Assembly (NCBI RefSeq): GCF_002575655.3
Contig: NC_053035.3
Location: 505,702,601 to 505,766,600 of the forward strand
Length of the DNA: 64,000 bases
Reading direction: 5' to 3'
From: Aegilops tauschii subsp. strangulata
Lineage: Eukaryota > Streptophyta > Magnoliopsida > Poales > Poaceae
Made by a program: the position numbers and the translations under genes. Positions within the stretch are counted from its first letter, which is position 1. Each line of letters begins with the position of its first letter. Below are positions 1 to 10,160 of the stretch, piece by piece. Below the pieces are notes generated by a model. It was not told the origin of the DNA, searched no databases, and was given only the letters and a program-made list of their open reading frames with translations.

Positions 1-604
1 TTTTCTTGATTTCTACCTTCGTCGATTTCAGCATCACGAAGAGCTTGGGAATCATTTCCGTTAGCCCTTGCATATTATAGTTCATCACGAAGTTCTAGTA
101 ACTTGGTGATAGTGACTAGAGAACTCTGTCAATCACTATCTTATCTGGAAGATTAACTCCCACTTGATTCAAGCGATTGTAGTACCCAGACAATCTGAGC
201 ACATGCTCACTGCTTGAGCTATTCTCCTCCATCTTTTAGCTATAGAACTTGTTGGAGACTTCACATCTCTCAACTCGGGTATTTTCTTGAAATATTAACT
301 TCAACTCCTGGAACATATCATATGGTCCATGATGTTCAAAACATCTTTGAAGTCCCGATTCTAAGCCGTTAAGCATGGTGCACTAAACTATCAAGTAGTC
401 ATCATATTGAGCTAGCCAAACGTTCATAACGTCTGCATCTGCTCCTGCAATAGGTCTGTCACCTAGCGGTGCATCAAGGACATAATTCTTCTGTGCAGCA
501 ATGAGGATAAACCTCAGATCACGGATCCAATCCGCATCATTGCTACTAACATCTTTCAACTTAGTTTTCTCTAGGAACATATATAAAACATAGGGAAGCA
601 ACAA
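1..604 (-). pseudogene. Copia gag polyprotein remnant with in-frame stops
   Basis: This is the gag coding part of the Angela-type element. Gag is the structural particle protein of the retrotransposon. An open stretch of 73 codons runs 604-383 and stops; homology then continues in the same frame with further stops towards position 1. Recognised blocks, in order, are the YVLDAPLGD region, NVWLAQYDDY, a decayed ECMFQELKLIF-like block (here YDMFQELKLIF), SEHVLRLSGYYNRLNQ and MNYNMQGLTE. No zinc knuckle is reached before the window ends. The stops show mutational decay rather than assembly truncation. Confidence 0.8.
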
Positions 605-1828
605 CGCGATCTATTGATCTACAACATAGATATGCTAATACTACCAAGACTAAGTTCATGATAAATTAAAGTTCAATTAATCATATTACTTAAGAACTCC
701 CACTTAGATAGAAAACCTCTAATCCTCTAAGTGATCACGTGATCCAAATCAACTAAACCATAACCGATCATCATGTGAAATGGAGTAGCTTTCAATGGTG
801 AACATCATTATGTTGATCATATCTACTATGATTCACGCTTAACCTTTCGGTCTCAGTGTTCCGAGGCCATATCTGCATATGCTAGGCTCGTCAAGTTTAA
901 CCTGAGTATTCTGCGTGTGCAAAACTGGCTTGCACCCGTTGTAGATGGACATAGAGCTTATCACACCCGATCATCACGTGGTGTCTGGGCACGACGAACT
1001 TTGGCAACGGTGCATACTCAGGGAGAACACTTTTTTCTTGAAATTTAGTGAGAGATCATCTTATAATGCTACCGTCAACCAAAGCAAGATAAGATGCATA
1101 AAAGATAAACATCACATGCAATCAATATAAGTGATATGATATGGCCATCATCATCTTGTGCTTGTGATCTCCATCTCCGAAGCACCGTCATGATCACCAT
1201 CGTCACCGGCGCGACACCTTGATCTTCATCGTAGCATCGTTGTCGTCTCGCCAAAGTTATGCTTCTACGACTATCGCTACCGCTTAGTGATAAAGTAAAG
1301 CATTACAGGGCGATTGCATTGCATACAATAAAGCGACAACCATATGGCTCCTGCCAGTTGTCGATAACTCGGTTACAAAACATGATCATCTCATACAATA
1401 AAATATAGCATCATGCCTTGACAATATCACATCACAACATGCCCTGCAAAAACAAGTTACACATCCTCTACTTTATTGTTGCAAGTTTTATGTGGCTGCT
1501 ACGGGCTGAGCAAGAACCGTTCTTACCTACGCATCAAAACCACAACGATAGTTCGTCAAGTTAGTGATGTTTTAACCTTCTCAAGGACCGGGCGTAGCCA
1601 CACTCGGTTCAACTAAATTTGAGAGAAACTGACACCTGCCAGCCACCTGTGTGCAAAGCTCGTCGGTAGAATCAGTCTCGCGTAAGCGTACGCGTAATGT
1701 CGGTCCAGGCCGCTTCATCCAACAATACCGCCGAACCAAAGTATGACATGCTGGTAAGCAGTATGACTTGTATCGCCCACAACTCACTTGTGTTCTACTC
1801 GTGCATATAACATCTACGCATAAAACCA

Positions 1829-1841
1829 GGCTCTGATACCA
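1829..1841 (-). other. Primer-binding site (initiator tRNA-Met) of the minus-strand copia element
   Basis: On the minus strand the sequence just inside the LTR reads TGGTATCAGAGCC, one base after the terminal CA of the LTR. This is the standard complement of the initiator methionine tRNA 3' end used by plant copia elements. It identifies the adjacent LTR as the 5' LTR and fixes the orientation of the element. Confidence 0.93.
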
Positions 1842-1842
1842 C

Positions 1843-3553
1843 TGTTGGGGAACGTAGTAATTTCAAAAAAATTCCTACGCACACGCAAGATCATGGTGAT
1901 GCATAGCAACGAGAGGGGAGAGTGTGTCCACGTACCCTCATAGACCAAACGCGGAAGCGTTATATCAACGCGGTTGATGTAGTCGTACGTCTTCACGGTC
2001 CGACCGATCCAAGTACCGAAAGGACGACACCTCCGAGTTCTGCACATGTTCGGCTCGGTGACGTCCTCGCCTTCTCGATCCAGTAAGAGGGGCGAAGTAG
2101 TAGATGAGTTCCGGCAGCACGACGGCGTGGTGACGGTATTGGTGAAGAACAATGTTCGCAGGGTTTCGCCTAAGCACTACGAAAACTATGATGGAGGATA
2201 AACTAGAGGAGACGGGGTTGCCGGCACACGGCTTGGTGTTTCTTGATGTCCCTTGGGTGCTAGCCCTACCCCTCTATTTATATGTTGAGCCTTGGGGTCG
2301 AAACTTGGAGTAAAAGCCTCCACAAAGTCGGTTTCACCCGAAAGGCAAGAGTCCTTCTCGGACTCCAGGGCCAGACGCCAGGGTTCCCGGCGTCTGGACC
2401 CAGACGCCAGGGTCCCTGGCGTCTGGCCCCTGGACTTCGCAAAACTTCCTTTTGCGCTTTGCAAAAACCTCGTGGGCTTTCCCCTTTGGCCCAGATAAAG
2501 TGTTCTCGTGCCCAAACATTTCGGGAAACATCCGGAACCCCTTCCGATGGATTCCGGAACCTTTCCGGAGATCAAACACTACTATCCACATATCAATCTT
2601 TACTTCCGGACCATTCCGGAGTTCCTCGTCATATCCGTGATCGCATCCAAAACTCCGAACAACATTCGGTCACCAACATACATAACTCATAGTACTATAT
2701 CGTCAACGAACGTTAAGCGTGCAGACCCTACGGGTTCGAGAACTATGTAGACATGACCGAGACACCTCTCTAGTCAATAACCAATAGCGGGACCTGGATG
2801 CCCATATTGGCTCCTACATATTCTACGAAGATCTTTATCGGTCAGACCGCATAACAACATACGTTGTTCCCTTGGTCATCGGTATGTTACTTGCCCAAGA
2901 TTCGATCGTCGGTATCTCAATACCTAGTTCAATTTCGTTACCAGCAAGTCTCTTTACTCGTTCCGTAATACACCATCCCGCAACTAACTCATTAGTTACA
3001 ATGCTTGCAAAGCTTGTAGTGATGTGCATTACTGAGTGGGCCCAGAGATACCTCTCCGACAATCGGAGTGACAAATCCTAATCTCGAAATACGCCAACCC
3101 AACAAGTACCTTTGAAGACACCTGTAGAGCACCTTTATAATCACCCAGTTATGTTGTGACGTTTGGTAGCACACAAAGTGTTCCTCCGGTAAACTGGAGT
3201 TGCATAATCTCATAGTCATAGGAACATGTATAAGTCATGAAGAAAGCAATAGTAGAATACTCAACGATCATGTGCTAAGCTAACGGAATGGGTCAAGTCA
3301 ATCACATCATTCTCCTAATGATGTGATCCCGTTAATCAAATGACAACTCATGTCAATGGCTAGGAAACATAACCATCTTTGATCAACGAGCTAGTCAAGT
3401 AGAGGCATACTAGTGACACTCTGTTTGTTTATGTATTCACACATGTATTACGTTTCCGGTTAATACAATTCTAGCATGAATAATAAACATTTATCATGAG
3501 AATAAGGAAATAAATAATAACCTCATTATTGCCTCTAGGGCATATTTCCTTCA
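1843..3553 (-). repeat. 5' LTR (1711 bp) of the Angela/BARE-type copia element
   Basis: The minus-strand LTR starts TGAAGGAAATATGCCCTAG at 3553 and ends CCCCAACA at 1843, typical Angela/WIS/BARE termini. Inside are the conserved stretches about an ATGATGTGAT motif near 3310 and the CACTCCGATTGTCGGAG-like region near 3060. A GC-rich palindromic block with repeated CCAGACGCCAGGG lies at 2370-2430. It is directly followed by the primer-binding site. The flanking 5 bp on the outer side are GTCAG (3554-3558); the partner copy of the target duplication is outside the window. Several short ORFs in the LTR are not genes. Confidence 0.93.
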
Positions 3554-4130
3554 GTCAGGAGTACATCAGAGGTAACAAACTCATGTTTCTACAGGAGCAA
3601 GAGCAACCAACCTGAAGCTACTGTAGATATCTGAAGCTACTGTATCTGTGTGTGTGTGCGCACTTTGATTTGCAATATGCAGCAGGCTAGAATAAAGTGC
3701 AGAAATTTGAGTGCCTAGTTCTCAGGTCTCACCTCTGAGCTGCTCATGTTATTAAGTCTAAACCAGTAAACATATACTCCGACTACAGAGGAAAATTGTA
3801 CTCCTAGTACATTTCTGTAAGTTTGACTTGCATCTAAACAGAGGTAACTCTGCATTGTTTCTGAATCACATTTTAGTAAAAAAAAATACTCCACAGATAT
3901 TTAGACTAGTGGCATGCAAATGTAGACCACATTGCTTGTTGACACTTAAACTGCAATACATCATGCCTTAATTCAAATGGAGTAAATATTCCTTGCTCTC
4001 TAAACTCTCTTATCTTCTCCTATCTAAATGGAGTAAACTGGAGTATGGAGTAGCTTAAAATGAAGTGCAGTAGTATTTTGGTTTCATTGAAAAAATTCTG
4101 AACAAAAGAGAAACATCACCTGCTGATCTG
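3554..4130. other. Unassigned AT-rich stretch, start of the TACTCC/GGAGTA-rich zone
   Basis: No coding sequence or known terminal repeat is seen. From 3775 onward the hexamer TACTCC and its complement GGAGTA become frequent (3775, 3799, 3887, 3979, 4030, 4040, 4047). This continues to about 9350 and suggests the stretch belongs to one composite element rather than to ordinary spacer. Confidence 0.4.
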
Positions 4131-4189
4131 TGTGAGGATGTTTTTGTCTGCTCCAAAATTCTGCAATGAGGCCCGTGTTTCCACTGCTA

Positions 4190-4334
4190 CTTATGCAGTA
4201 GCTTTCGATCGCAGGCCTGTCACTGACGGCAAGTGCAAGAAGAAGGCCCCGAGGATTATTCACAAAGCAGAGAGGGAGAAGCATAAGCGCGACCTGCTCA
4301 ATGATCTCTTCAGTGAACTTTGGCGAAATGCTAG
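4190..4334 (+). pseudogene. Exon fragment of a bHLH transcription factor (PYE/bHLH47-like basic and helix-1 region)
   Basis: The plus-strand frame encodes KKKAPRIIHKAEREKHKRDL followed by LNDLFSEL. This is the basic DNA-binding region (H..ERE.HKRD) and first helix of a bHLH protein of the iron-response class in which HKAEREK.KRD.LNDLF is typical. The exon ends at a good splice donor (AG|GTGAGT, GT at 4335). No second helix, leucine zipper exon or credible start is found downstream, where the sequence turns into AT-rich repeat and a minisatellite. I read it as a captured or truncated exon, not a working gene. The bHLH motif is clear; the exact subfamily is inferred. Confidence 0.62.
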
Positions 4335-4338
4335 GTGA

Positions 4339-5000
4339 GTTCATCACTAACCTTGTACTGTACTCCATGTGGGATCCTGTTTCTCAGTTTTGGGGGTCGT
4401 TTTATTTTCCAAGTGGCTATCTATACAGTTAAGGTATAATGCCATGCTCTCCAGTAATTTTATTTTGGGGGTCGTTTTATTTTCTGAATCACATTTTCAG
4501 TTTTGCAAATTCTGTAATTTTGCACATGAAGCTTCTGTAATTTTGCCCATGAAGCTTTAGATTTTAGCACATGAAGCTTCTGCTACTGTTAATCTTGTCA
4601 TGAATCTTCTGTTGACTTGGTACATTAGCTTAAAATGAATCTTTTCCTTTAAGTAAAACTAAATGAAACTTTTTTTGTTAATTTAACAGTTGCATACTTG
4701 CAGTAGTGTAGGACAGCAGTAGTTTAGTGTAAGTTTTAGTTCATTAACTGAATTTTTTCAGTTACTTAACTGAAACTTTTTCAGTTACAGCATGACTTCT
4801 CTTCTCTCTTCTTCTCTCTTCTCTTTCTCTTCTTGCATCTGTAGTTTAGTGTACTTCCCTTGTGCCCTCCATACTCCTCTCCTCTCCCACTCCTTTCCTC
4901 TCCTACTACTTTGCTTGTTCTCTTCTTCTCTAAATTATCTTCTCATCTCTAAATTCACTCATCTTGTCTCCTACTACTCTCTTCTGTTCTCTTTCATTTA
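4339..5000. other. Non-coding AT- and pyrimidine-rich stretch
   Basis: This follows the bHLH exon donor. It contains short repeated phrases (GGGGGTCGTTTTATTTTC at 4391 and 4467, CATGAAGCTT three times at 4526-4579) and a CT-rich tract at 4795-4995. No coding sequence is recognised. Confidence 0.4.
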
Positions 5001-5189
5001 AATGGAGTACTCCACACAAGCAAATGAATTACACATACAAGTCTCACAAAATGGAGAAAAAATATATGGAGTAAAAATGATCACAAAATGGAGTTACACA
5101 TACAAGCCTCACAAAATGGAGTATTACACATATGGAGTAATTTCACATGGGATGCACTCCGCACAAGTCTCATCTCAAGGAACTACACA

Positions 5190-5697
5190 TACTCCACATC
5201 TGAACAAGCATCATGTCAAGCATCGGAACAAGCCTCATCTCAAGCATCTGAACAAGCCTCATGTCAAGCATCTGAACAAGCCTCATGTCAAGCATCTGAA
5301 TAAGCCTCATCTCAAGCATCTGAACAAGCCTCGTGTCAAGCATCTGAACAAGCCTCATCTCAAGCATCGGAACAAGCCTCATGTCAAGCATATGAACAAG
5401 CCTCGTGTCAAGCATCTGAACAAGCCTTATCTCAAGCATCCGAACAAGCCTCATCTCAAGCATCTAAACAAGCCTCATCTCAAGCATCGGAACAAGCCTC
5501 ATGTCAAGCATATGAACAAGCCTCGTGTCAAGCATCTGAACAAGCCTTATCTCAAGCATCGGAACAAGCCTCATCTCAAGCATCGGAACAAGCCTCATCT
5601 CAAGCATCGGAACAAGCCTCATGTCAAGCATCTGAACAAGCCTCATGTCAAGCATCTGAACAAGCCTCATCTCAAGCATCCGGACAAGCCTCATCAC
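5190..5697 (+). repeat. 24-bp minisatellite, about 21 tandem units, with a 120-bp higher-order duplication
   Basis: The unit is close to AAGCATCTGAACAAGCCTCA plus TGTC, 24 bp. Because 24 is divisible by three, several frames stay open on both strands. The plus frame from 5002 reads as 21 units of the type HLNKPHVK, each varying at one or two positions. A block of three distinctive units (ending in PHV, PRV and PYL) occurs twice, 120 bp apart (about 5364 and 5484), showing unequal exchange in five-unit steps. The array runs up to the stop codon of the mariner transposase at 5694-5696. I see no evidence that it is translated. Confidence 0.85.
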
Positions 5698-6704
5698 TGA
5701 ACCCTCCCCATTACCTCTAAGTTGTATAGGGCATTCGTGTAAACCTCTTTCGGGCATGTTAGTCTTGGAGGTAGCTGCCCAAGACCCTCAAGCCTTTCCT
5801 TGTTAACATGTGGTATTTTATACCCATTTCCCCCCGCATGGTTCATGATCTCAATCATGCACATTTGTAGAGTTAGGAAAATTCTGTTGAGCTTGTAAAC
5901 ATCATAGCCTTCAAATTCCTCCAAAACACCTGCAATAAGGTCTTGTAGTGTTTTAGGACTCAGACAATCTGTCAGCGATTGCAGCGAGTTGAAAAACCCA
6001 AGGTCAAGCACATTCAAATCAGGACTGTTGGCAGGCTGTTGTACTAATCTAATGTCAAGTCCAGTTTTTGCGACAGCTGCTAGAAATTCCTGGTCATCTG
6101 GCAAGATATGGGGCTTAGCATTATCCTGTTGAATGTAGATGGTCTGTCCAGCATCACTTTCCAGCCAAACTGCTTGTATCGCTGGCAAGACCTTCTCTAT
6201 CAGGAATTTCCTTTTCTCTGATCGGCAACATCTACCTCTTGACCTTGTTGAATTTGCAACATTGCTTTCCTCCAAATTCTTTGTATATTCCAAACACCCA
6301 CTCCAAAAAAAATTGCAATGTCTTGCGTATCAGTTTTCTTAAAAGTGCCTCCTCTACTCATACACAGTGTATGCAATGCTACATAAGCAGCAAATTTTTT
6401 CTGTTCATTGAGGGTTTTATTTTTTCTACCAACTTGCCCAGCACCTGCACCAAGACATACAACAAAGAAATGATTAAATGAAATGATCAAGTGATGAAGT
6501 GATGGAATGATCAAGTGATGAAATGATGCAATGATCAAGTGTAACTATACCTGGATTTTGAACAATTTCATCTCCTTCCATTCCCTCTCCGGCATCTCCT
6601 TCCATATCATTTCCTACATGTCCTTCCATTTCATTTTCTGCATCTTCATCCATTTCATCCACATCTTCTGCAGGTGGAGTGAAGTTGAGGTCTGGGAGAT
6701 CCAT
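5694..6704 (-). pseudogene. Mariner-like (DD39D) transposase, internally deleted
   Basis: Exon 1 (6704-6551) encodes an acidic N-terminus beginning MDLPDLNFTPPAED. A GT-AG intron (6550-6445) leads to exon 2, which encodes the helix-turn-helix region (GRKNKTLNEQKKFAAYVALH ... VWNIQRIWRKA). Near 6230 the frame shifts, and sequence resumes in the C-terminal catalytic half: KFLIEKVLPAIQAVW, IYIQQDNAKPH, NSPDLNVLDLGFF, NRIFLTLQMCM and GGNGYKIPH. The Asp of QQDN and the Asp of VLDLG are separated by 39 residues, which defines plant mariner elements. The middle third, holding the first catalytic Asp (HIDEKWF region in the family), is missing, so the enzyme must be inactive. Such elements are the autonomous relatives of Stowaway MITEs. 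Confidence 0.85.
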
Positions 6705-6724
6705 TTTCTCCTGAAGATATGAAT

Positions 6725-6815
6725 ATGTAAGATGAAGTAGAACTAGAAGTAGAAGTAGAAGTAGGAGTAGAAGTAGGAGTACAAGAAGAAGAAGAAGAAG
6801 AAGAAGAAGTACATA
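6725..6815. repeat. GAAGTA/GAA microsatellite
   Basis: Imperfect repeats of AGAAGTAGAAGTAGGAGT followed by a pure (GAA)n tract at about 6784-6810. It lies just upstream of the transposase start on the minus strand. Confidence 0.85.
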
Positions 6816-6831
6816 TAAATTCAGTCTGTGT

Positions 6832-6960
6832 ACTGTCAATTGCTGTATGTTTACTGTCAAAGCAAGAATTAGTCAATTGTTGTCTGTTTACTGTCAAAGC
6901 AAGAATGACAATATTGTTATGGTCAATTGTTGTTCGTTTACTGTCAAAGCAAGAATTAGT
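6832..6960. repeat. Three-copy short tandem repeat
   Basis: The phrase TGTTTACTGTCAAAGCAAGA occurs at about 6847, 6887 and 6937 (the last with CGTTTACTG), each preceded by a GTCAATTG(T/C)TGT-like segment. Spacing is 40 and 50 bp. It has no coding potential. Confidence 0.75.
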
Positions 6961-7060
6961 TTCCTAGGTTAATGAAACATTACCAGCCATAATTAGTTTT
7001 CTGTATCTTAATTATCTCTGAACATTTTTGCCTGAAAACTGAATGTACAATGTTTCTGTA

Positions 7061-7185
7061 GATAATTTGGTCGAAAAGGGACGGCATGCTGAGGTGTACA
7101 ATGGACAGCTTGCTGATGGACAGTTTGTGGCAGTGAAGAGGTTAACAAAAATACTTAACCTCAGGGATGCTGCAGGAGAGACAAC
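7061..7185 (+). pseudogene. Exon fragment of a receptor-like cytoplasmic kinase (class VI/RBK-like), subdomains I-II
   Basis: A splice-acceptor-like CTGTAG precedes a frame encoding GRHAEVYNGQLADGQFVAVK then RLTK. This is the glycine loop and the VAVK lysine of subdomain II, with ADGQ.VAVKRLTK characteristic of plant RBK-type receptor-like cytoplasmic kinases. The glycine loop is degenerate (EKGRHAEVYNG). Homology fades after about 7190 and no further kinase subdomain is found within 600 bp. It lies in the same orientation as the bHLH and unknown exon fragments in this mosaic. I infer gene capture by a transposable element. Confidence 0.6.
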
Positions 7186-7796
7186 CTCAGGGACGCTAGC
7201 TGCTTAACTGAACATGAAACTGAACCCGGGGTTTCTCTTTCGATGGTTGCTGCATGTGTGAGTGCAGGAGTACTTCCTTCACTACATTTAAGTTAATTAA
7301 AACTAAAATGAAAATATTAAGTACTCCAAGATCAGTATATGAAACAGTTCAGTACTCAAAGATCAGTACATTATTTTGTTTGACAGGAGTACATTATCTA
7401 CATTATCTACAGATCAGTACATTATTTAACTGTGATTTAGTGTTATGATGATTTGATATGGCGAACATAGAATCCTGCCTGCGCATTTTGAAGCAAGACT
7501 CCTGTGATGATTTATACTGAACTTTGTTTGTGTTTTATCTTGAAATTCAAGCTTACTGTATCCTGAAATTCAAGCTTACTATATCCTGATTTAACTGGAG
7601 TACAATGTTGTAGCTTCACTTGTCTTCCAGTCAAATACTCATGTACTCCAACTTTAACTGGAGTAGGCCCCAACTTAATCATAATCAATTGTTGCATGTG
7701 GTGCTATATTAGTTCTACCAAGTTGAGGGTTTCGTTAAGTTGCATGTACCCTGAATTGAAGTAAATTAAGTTGCCTGTACCAAGTTGAGTATTTAA

Positions 7797-7845
7797 CTTT
7801 TTTTGAAAAGGAGGATAACCCCCGGCCTCTGCATCAGAATGTTGC
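7797..7845 (-). mobile_element. 3' end of a LINE-type retroposon, minus strand
   Basis: On the minus strand the sequence reads GATGCAGAGGCCGGGGGTTA then TCCTCCTTTTC and an A tract. The same tail occurs on the plus strand at 51259-51296. This is a common grass non-LTR 3' terminus. Only the tail is recognised here; the 5' part is lost or replaced by the exon-like GC-rich segment that follows. Confidence 0.6.
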
Positions 7846-7846
7846 G

Positions 7847-7964
7847 CGGGAGGCCGAGGCAGGCAGGCGCTGCTGGTGGCGGGACGAGCAGCTGGAGCAG
7901 GAGGTCATCGCCAAGCTCGACTGGGGCCGCCTTGGCGACGCCTACGCTAGGACCTTCTACCTCA
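7847..7964 (+). pseudogene. GC-rich exon-like fragment of an unrecognised gene
   Basis: A GC-rich island in an AT-rich surround encodes EAEAGRRCWWRDEQLEQEVI followed by AKLDWGRLGDAYARTFYL. It ends at a good splice donor (CTCA|GTGAGC, GT at 7965). Composition and the donor suggest a captured exon. I do not recognise the protein. It abuts the retroposon tail on its left. Confidence 0.4.
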
Positions 7965-7974
7965 GTGAGCCCCT

Positions 7975-8870
7975 CACTCTGCAACTCTGATTTAAAATGG
8001 GTTCTGTGATCCAGTACTGTAGTTCGATGAGTGCAGTCCATTTAAGGCTCTCTTTTCGTTTGCTTGTCTGAAATGAAATGAAGTAAACTAAAGTGCAGTC
8101 CATTTTCACCTTTCCTTGCTTCCTTGTTTTGATTTGATTGTAAATAAATAAGATCTCATTTCATTTGGTTTGCTTGTGTCAGGGAAAAGAAGCAATAATC
8201 CATCCTGTGAGTGAGACCATCAACACACACACTATGTCAACAGAGTAAGTGATCCCATATACCCATTGGATTGGGATACCTCTTTTTTCCCCATTATTAG
8301 AAGCATGTGGACATTGCTGCCACAAAATCACATTGCAAAATGTTGCCACCTTGCCCTAGATGGCTCTATAAGTATACTCCCTAGGTGTAATCATGACAAC
8401 ACTAATCTGTCATTCACACTTTTCACAATTTTCATTCTTATTTACTGTCAGGACTGTTGGCTTTTCTTACTGTTGGCATCATTCATCAGGATACACCGTT
8501 TTATAGAAAGTTCTTTAAATATCCAAGTATTGATCTCAAATGGTCTATTGAATTTGTTTTCATTGACTCACTGAAACTGTAGGCATGTTTGCAATTGGAC
8601 AAATGGTGTATAACAATGATCATCATCTCTAAATTTGACAATTGGACAACATCAGCGGGAGGACAGCAACAACACCATTTTCTCATGCATTACAGGTTTC
8701 CCAATTGATCATTACACTCCAGTAATTTCTTCTGATGCCAATTGTGAGGGTGATGATCTTGTCTGATTGCCATAGTTATTGATCTAACAAATTCTTCCTG
8801 ATTGAATGTCTCATGATCAATTTTACAGACTATTGTACCTAAAAGCATCGACAAATTCTCCCAATTCTGT
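7975..8870. other. Non-coding AT-rich stretch
   Basis: No gene is recognised. A TACTCC occurs at about 8375. The stretch may include intron sequence carried with the exon fragment ending at 7964. Confidence 0.35.
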
Positions 8871-8879
8871 ATCTGGCGA

Positions 8880-9260
8880 AAACTGATAAGAATTGGGAGC
8901 AGCGAGGAGTACCTGGCGAGGACCAGGCAGGGGAGCAGCGAGGACCGGGCGGGGGAGCAGCAAGGATCAGGCTGGTCAGTGCGGTTGAGAGGACCAGGTT
9001 AGTGCAGCGAGGACTAGATTGGGAGGAGCGGTGGGGCGGCTAGGCTGGGGCAGCGGCGATCAAATTGGGAGCGGTGGCCACCAGACTGGGCGGAGGAGGA
9101 GGAGGAGGTGGAGGGCGGAGGAGGAGGAGGAGGAGGAGGAGGAGGAGGAGGGCGGAGGAGGAGGTGGCCGGACTAGCAGCTGGAGGAGGTGGAGGGCGCA
9201 TGTGGCCTGGCGGAGGAAGACTACGAGGAGGAGCCTGGCGAAGGAAGACGATGACTCGTT
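8880..9260. repeat. Purine-rich GGA/GAGG low-complexity and minisatellite tract
   Basis: It starts with imperfect repeats of GAGCAGCGAGGACC(A/G)GG(C/T) (8896-9010) and passes into (GGA)n at about 9095-9165 and 9220-9235. Open frames here encode only poly-Glu/Arg/Gly and are artefacts of the composition. Confidence 0.8.
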
Positions 9261-9950
9261 TTCAAATCAGGGGTATTTTTGTATATTTGCTCGTTTTCAC
9301 CTGGTTTGAAAAATCCCCCAACGACAACTATTTCGGAAAAGAGGGAGTACCCTGCATTGCGTGCAGAAAATAAAAAGTCGACGAAGTATAGAAGACGTTG
9401 CGTGCGTGCGTTTGTGCGCCGGCCGTTGACAGAAATAATTTCTGTGTGGAGTTAACGTAGGATTAGTAGCCACGCACGTATGCATGCAAGGTTCTCGATG
9501 GGTCGAACAAAGTTGATTTGTTAACAACGTGGGAGACAAGTTAAATTAGCAAAGTGTCGGGTGCGGTGTCCGTGCCATGCATGCATCTCCATCCATCACC
9601 GTCGATCATGTCCGTCCTATCTAGTCTAGGAGTAGTACTTCACCTGCGACTCCTGGTTGGCTCCTCGTCGTCTAGACGTCTCTGCAACCTCCCTCTGGCG
9701 GCTTCGGCAGCCGGCCGGAGAGTCGGGAGAGAGGGATGGACGTTTCTCGTCTACATATCATGTGTCCTGCTATTTCTGTGAGTTGCACAATAACAACTCT
9801 CCCTAGCTAGATTTTTTTTTTCGGAGTAACCCTGGCTAGAATTACAAAAGAGAAAATATATGAGCGAGGCTTTTTGAAATTTTCCAAAATTTAAATAATG
9901 AATTTTAAGTTTTTTTAAAAATAAATACGTAAGCACGCACAGATGTGTAC
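9260..9950. other. Spacer without recognised gene
   Basis: Mixed composition with no domain-bearing frame. A short CT/GC-rich part at 9560-9740 has an open frame but no recognisable motif. Confidence 0.35.
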
Positions 9951-10160
9951 TAGACGATGACTGTCTACTACAACAAGTTTTGTCCGGCTCCGACAAAGGA
10001 GGGGTGATGACGGTAGCGCGCCTTCGGCTCGTTTCATTGCTTATAGTCGTCGCCAGGTGGTCTATAGATCTAGATGTAATTTTTTATTATTTCGTGTGTT
10101 TGTTGTACTGCCATGATTGATAATGAATAGATCGATCGAATGTTTTAACTTAAAAAAGAT
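9950..10160 (+). mobile_element. Non-LTR retroposon 3' tail, plus strand
   Basis: The phrase CTGTCTACTACAACAAGTTT followed by GTCCGGCTCCG, then CATGATTGATAATGAATAGATC and an A-rich end (AACTTAAAAAA at about 10146-10157) is typical of 5'-truncated grass LINE/retroposon tails. No coding remains. Confidence 0.45.

Larger units (their letters stand above)
1..1842 (-). mobile_element. Internal region of an Angela/BARE-type Ty1-copia retrotransposon (leader and decayed gag), cut by the window edge
   Basis: Read on the minus strand, this runs from the primer-binding site at 1841-1829 through about 1.2 kb of untranslated leader into gag. Gag-like coding begins near 604: residues such as DADWIRDL, YVLDAPLGDRPIAGADADV and NVWLAQYDDY match the UBN2-type gag of wheat Angela copia elements. 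The same frame continues to position 1 with LRLSGYYNRLNQVGVNLPD and MNYNMQGLTEMIP, also gag-like. In-frame stops occur at about 382 and again below it, so this copy is not functional. Pol and the 3' LTR lie beyond the window. Family placement comes from recognised gag and LTR sequence. Confidence 0.88.

Noticed and set aside
5190..5697. CRISPR-like array
   Set aside because: Units are contiguous 24-bp near-identical repeats with no unique spacers, in a plant genome.
5002..5700. A 232-codon plus-strand ORF with HLNKPHVK repeats as a novel repeat protein
   Set aside because: The repeat period is 24 bp, so several frames on both strands are automatically open, and there is no conserved non-repeat domain. 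Better read as a minisatellite.
9019..9373. Glu/Arg-rich ORFs
   Set aside because: They arise from (GGA)n and related purine repeats and encode no domain.
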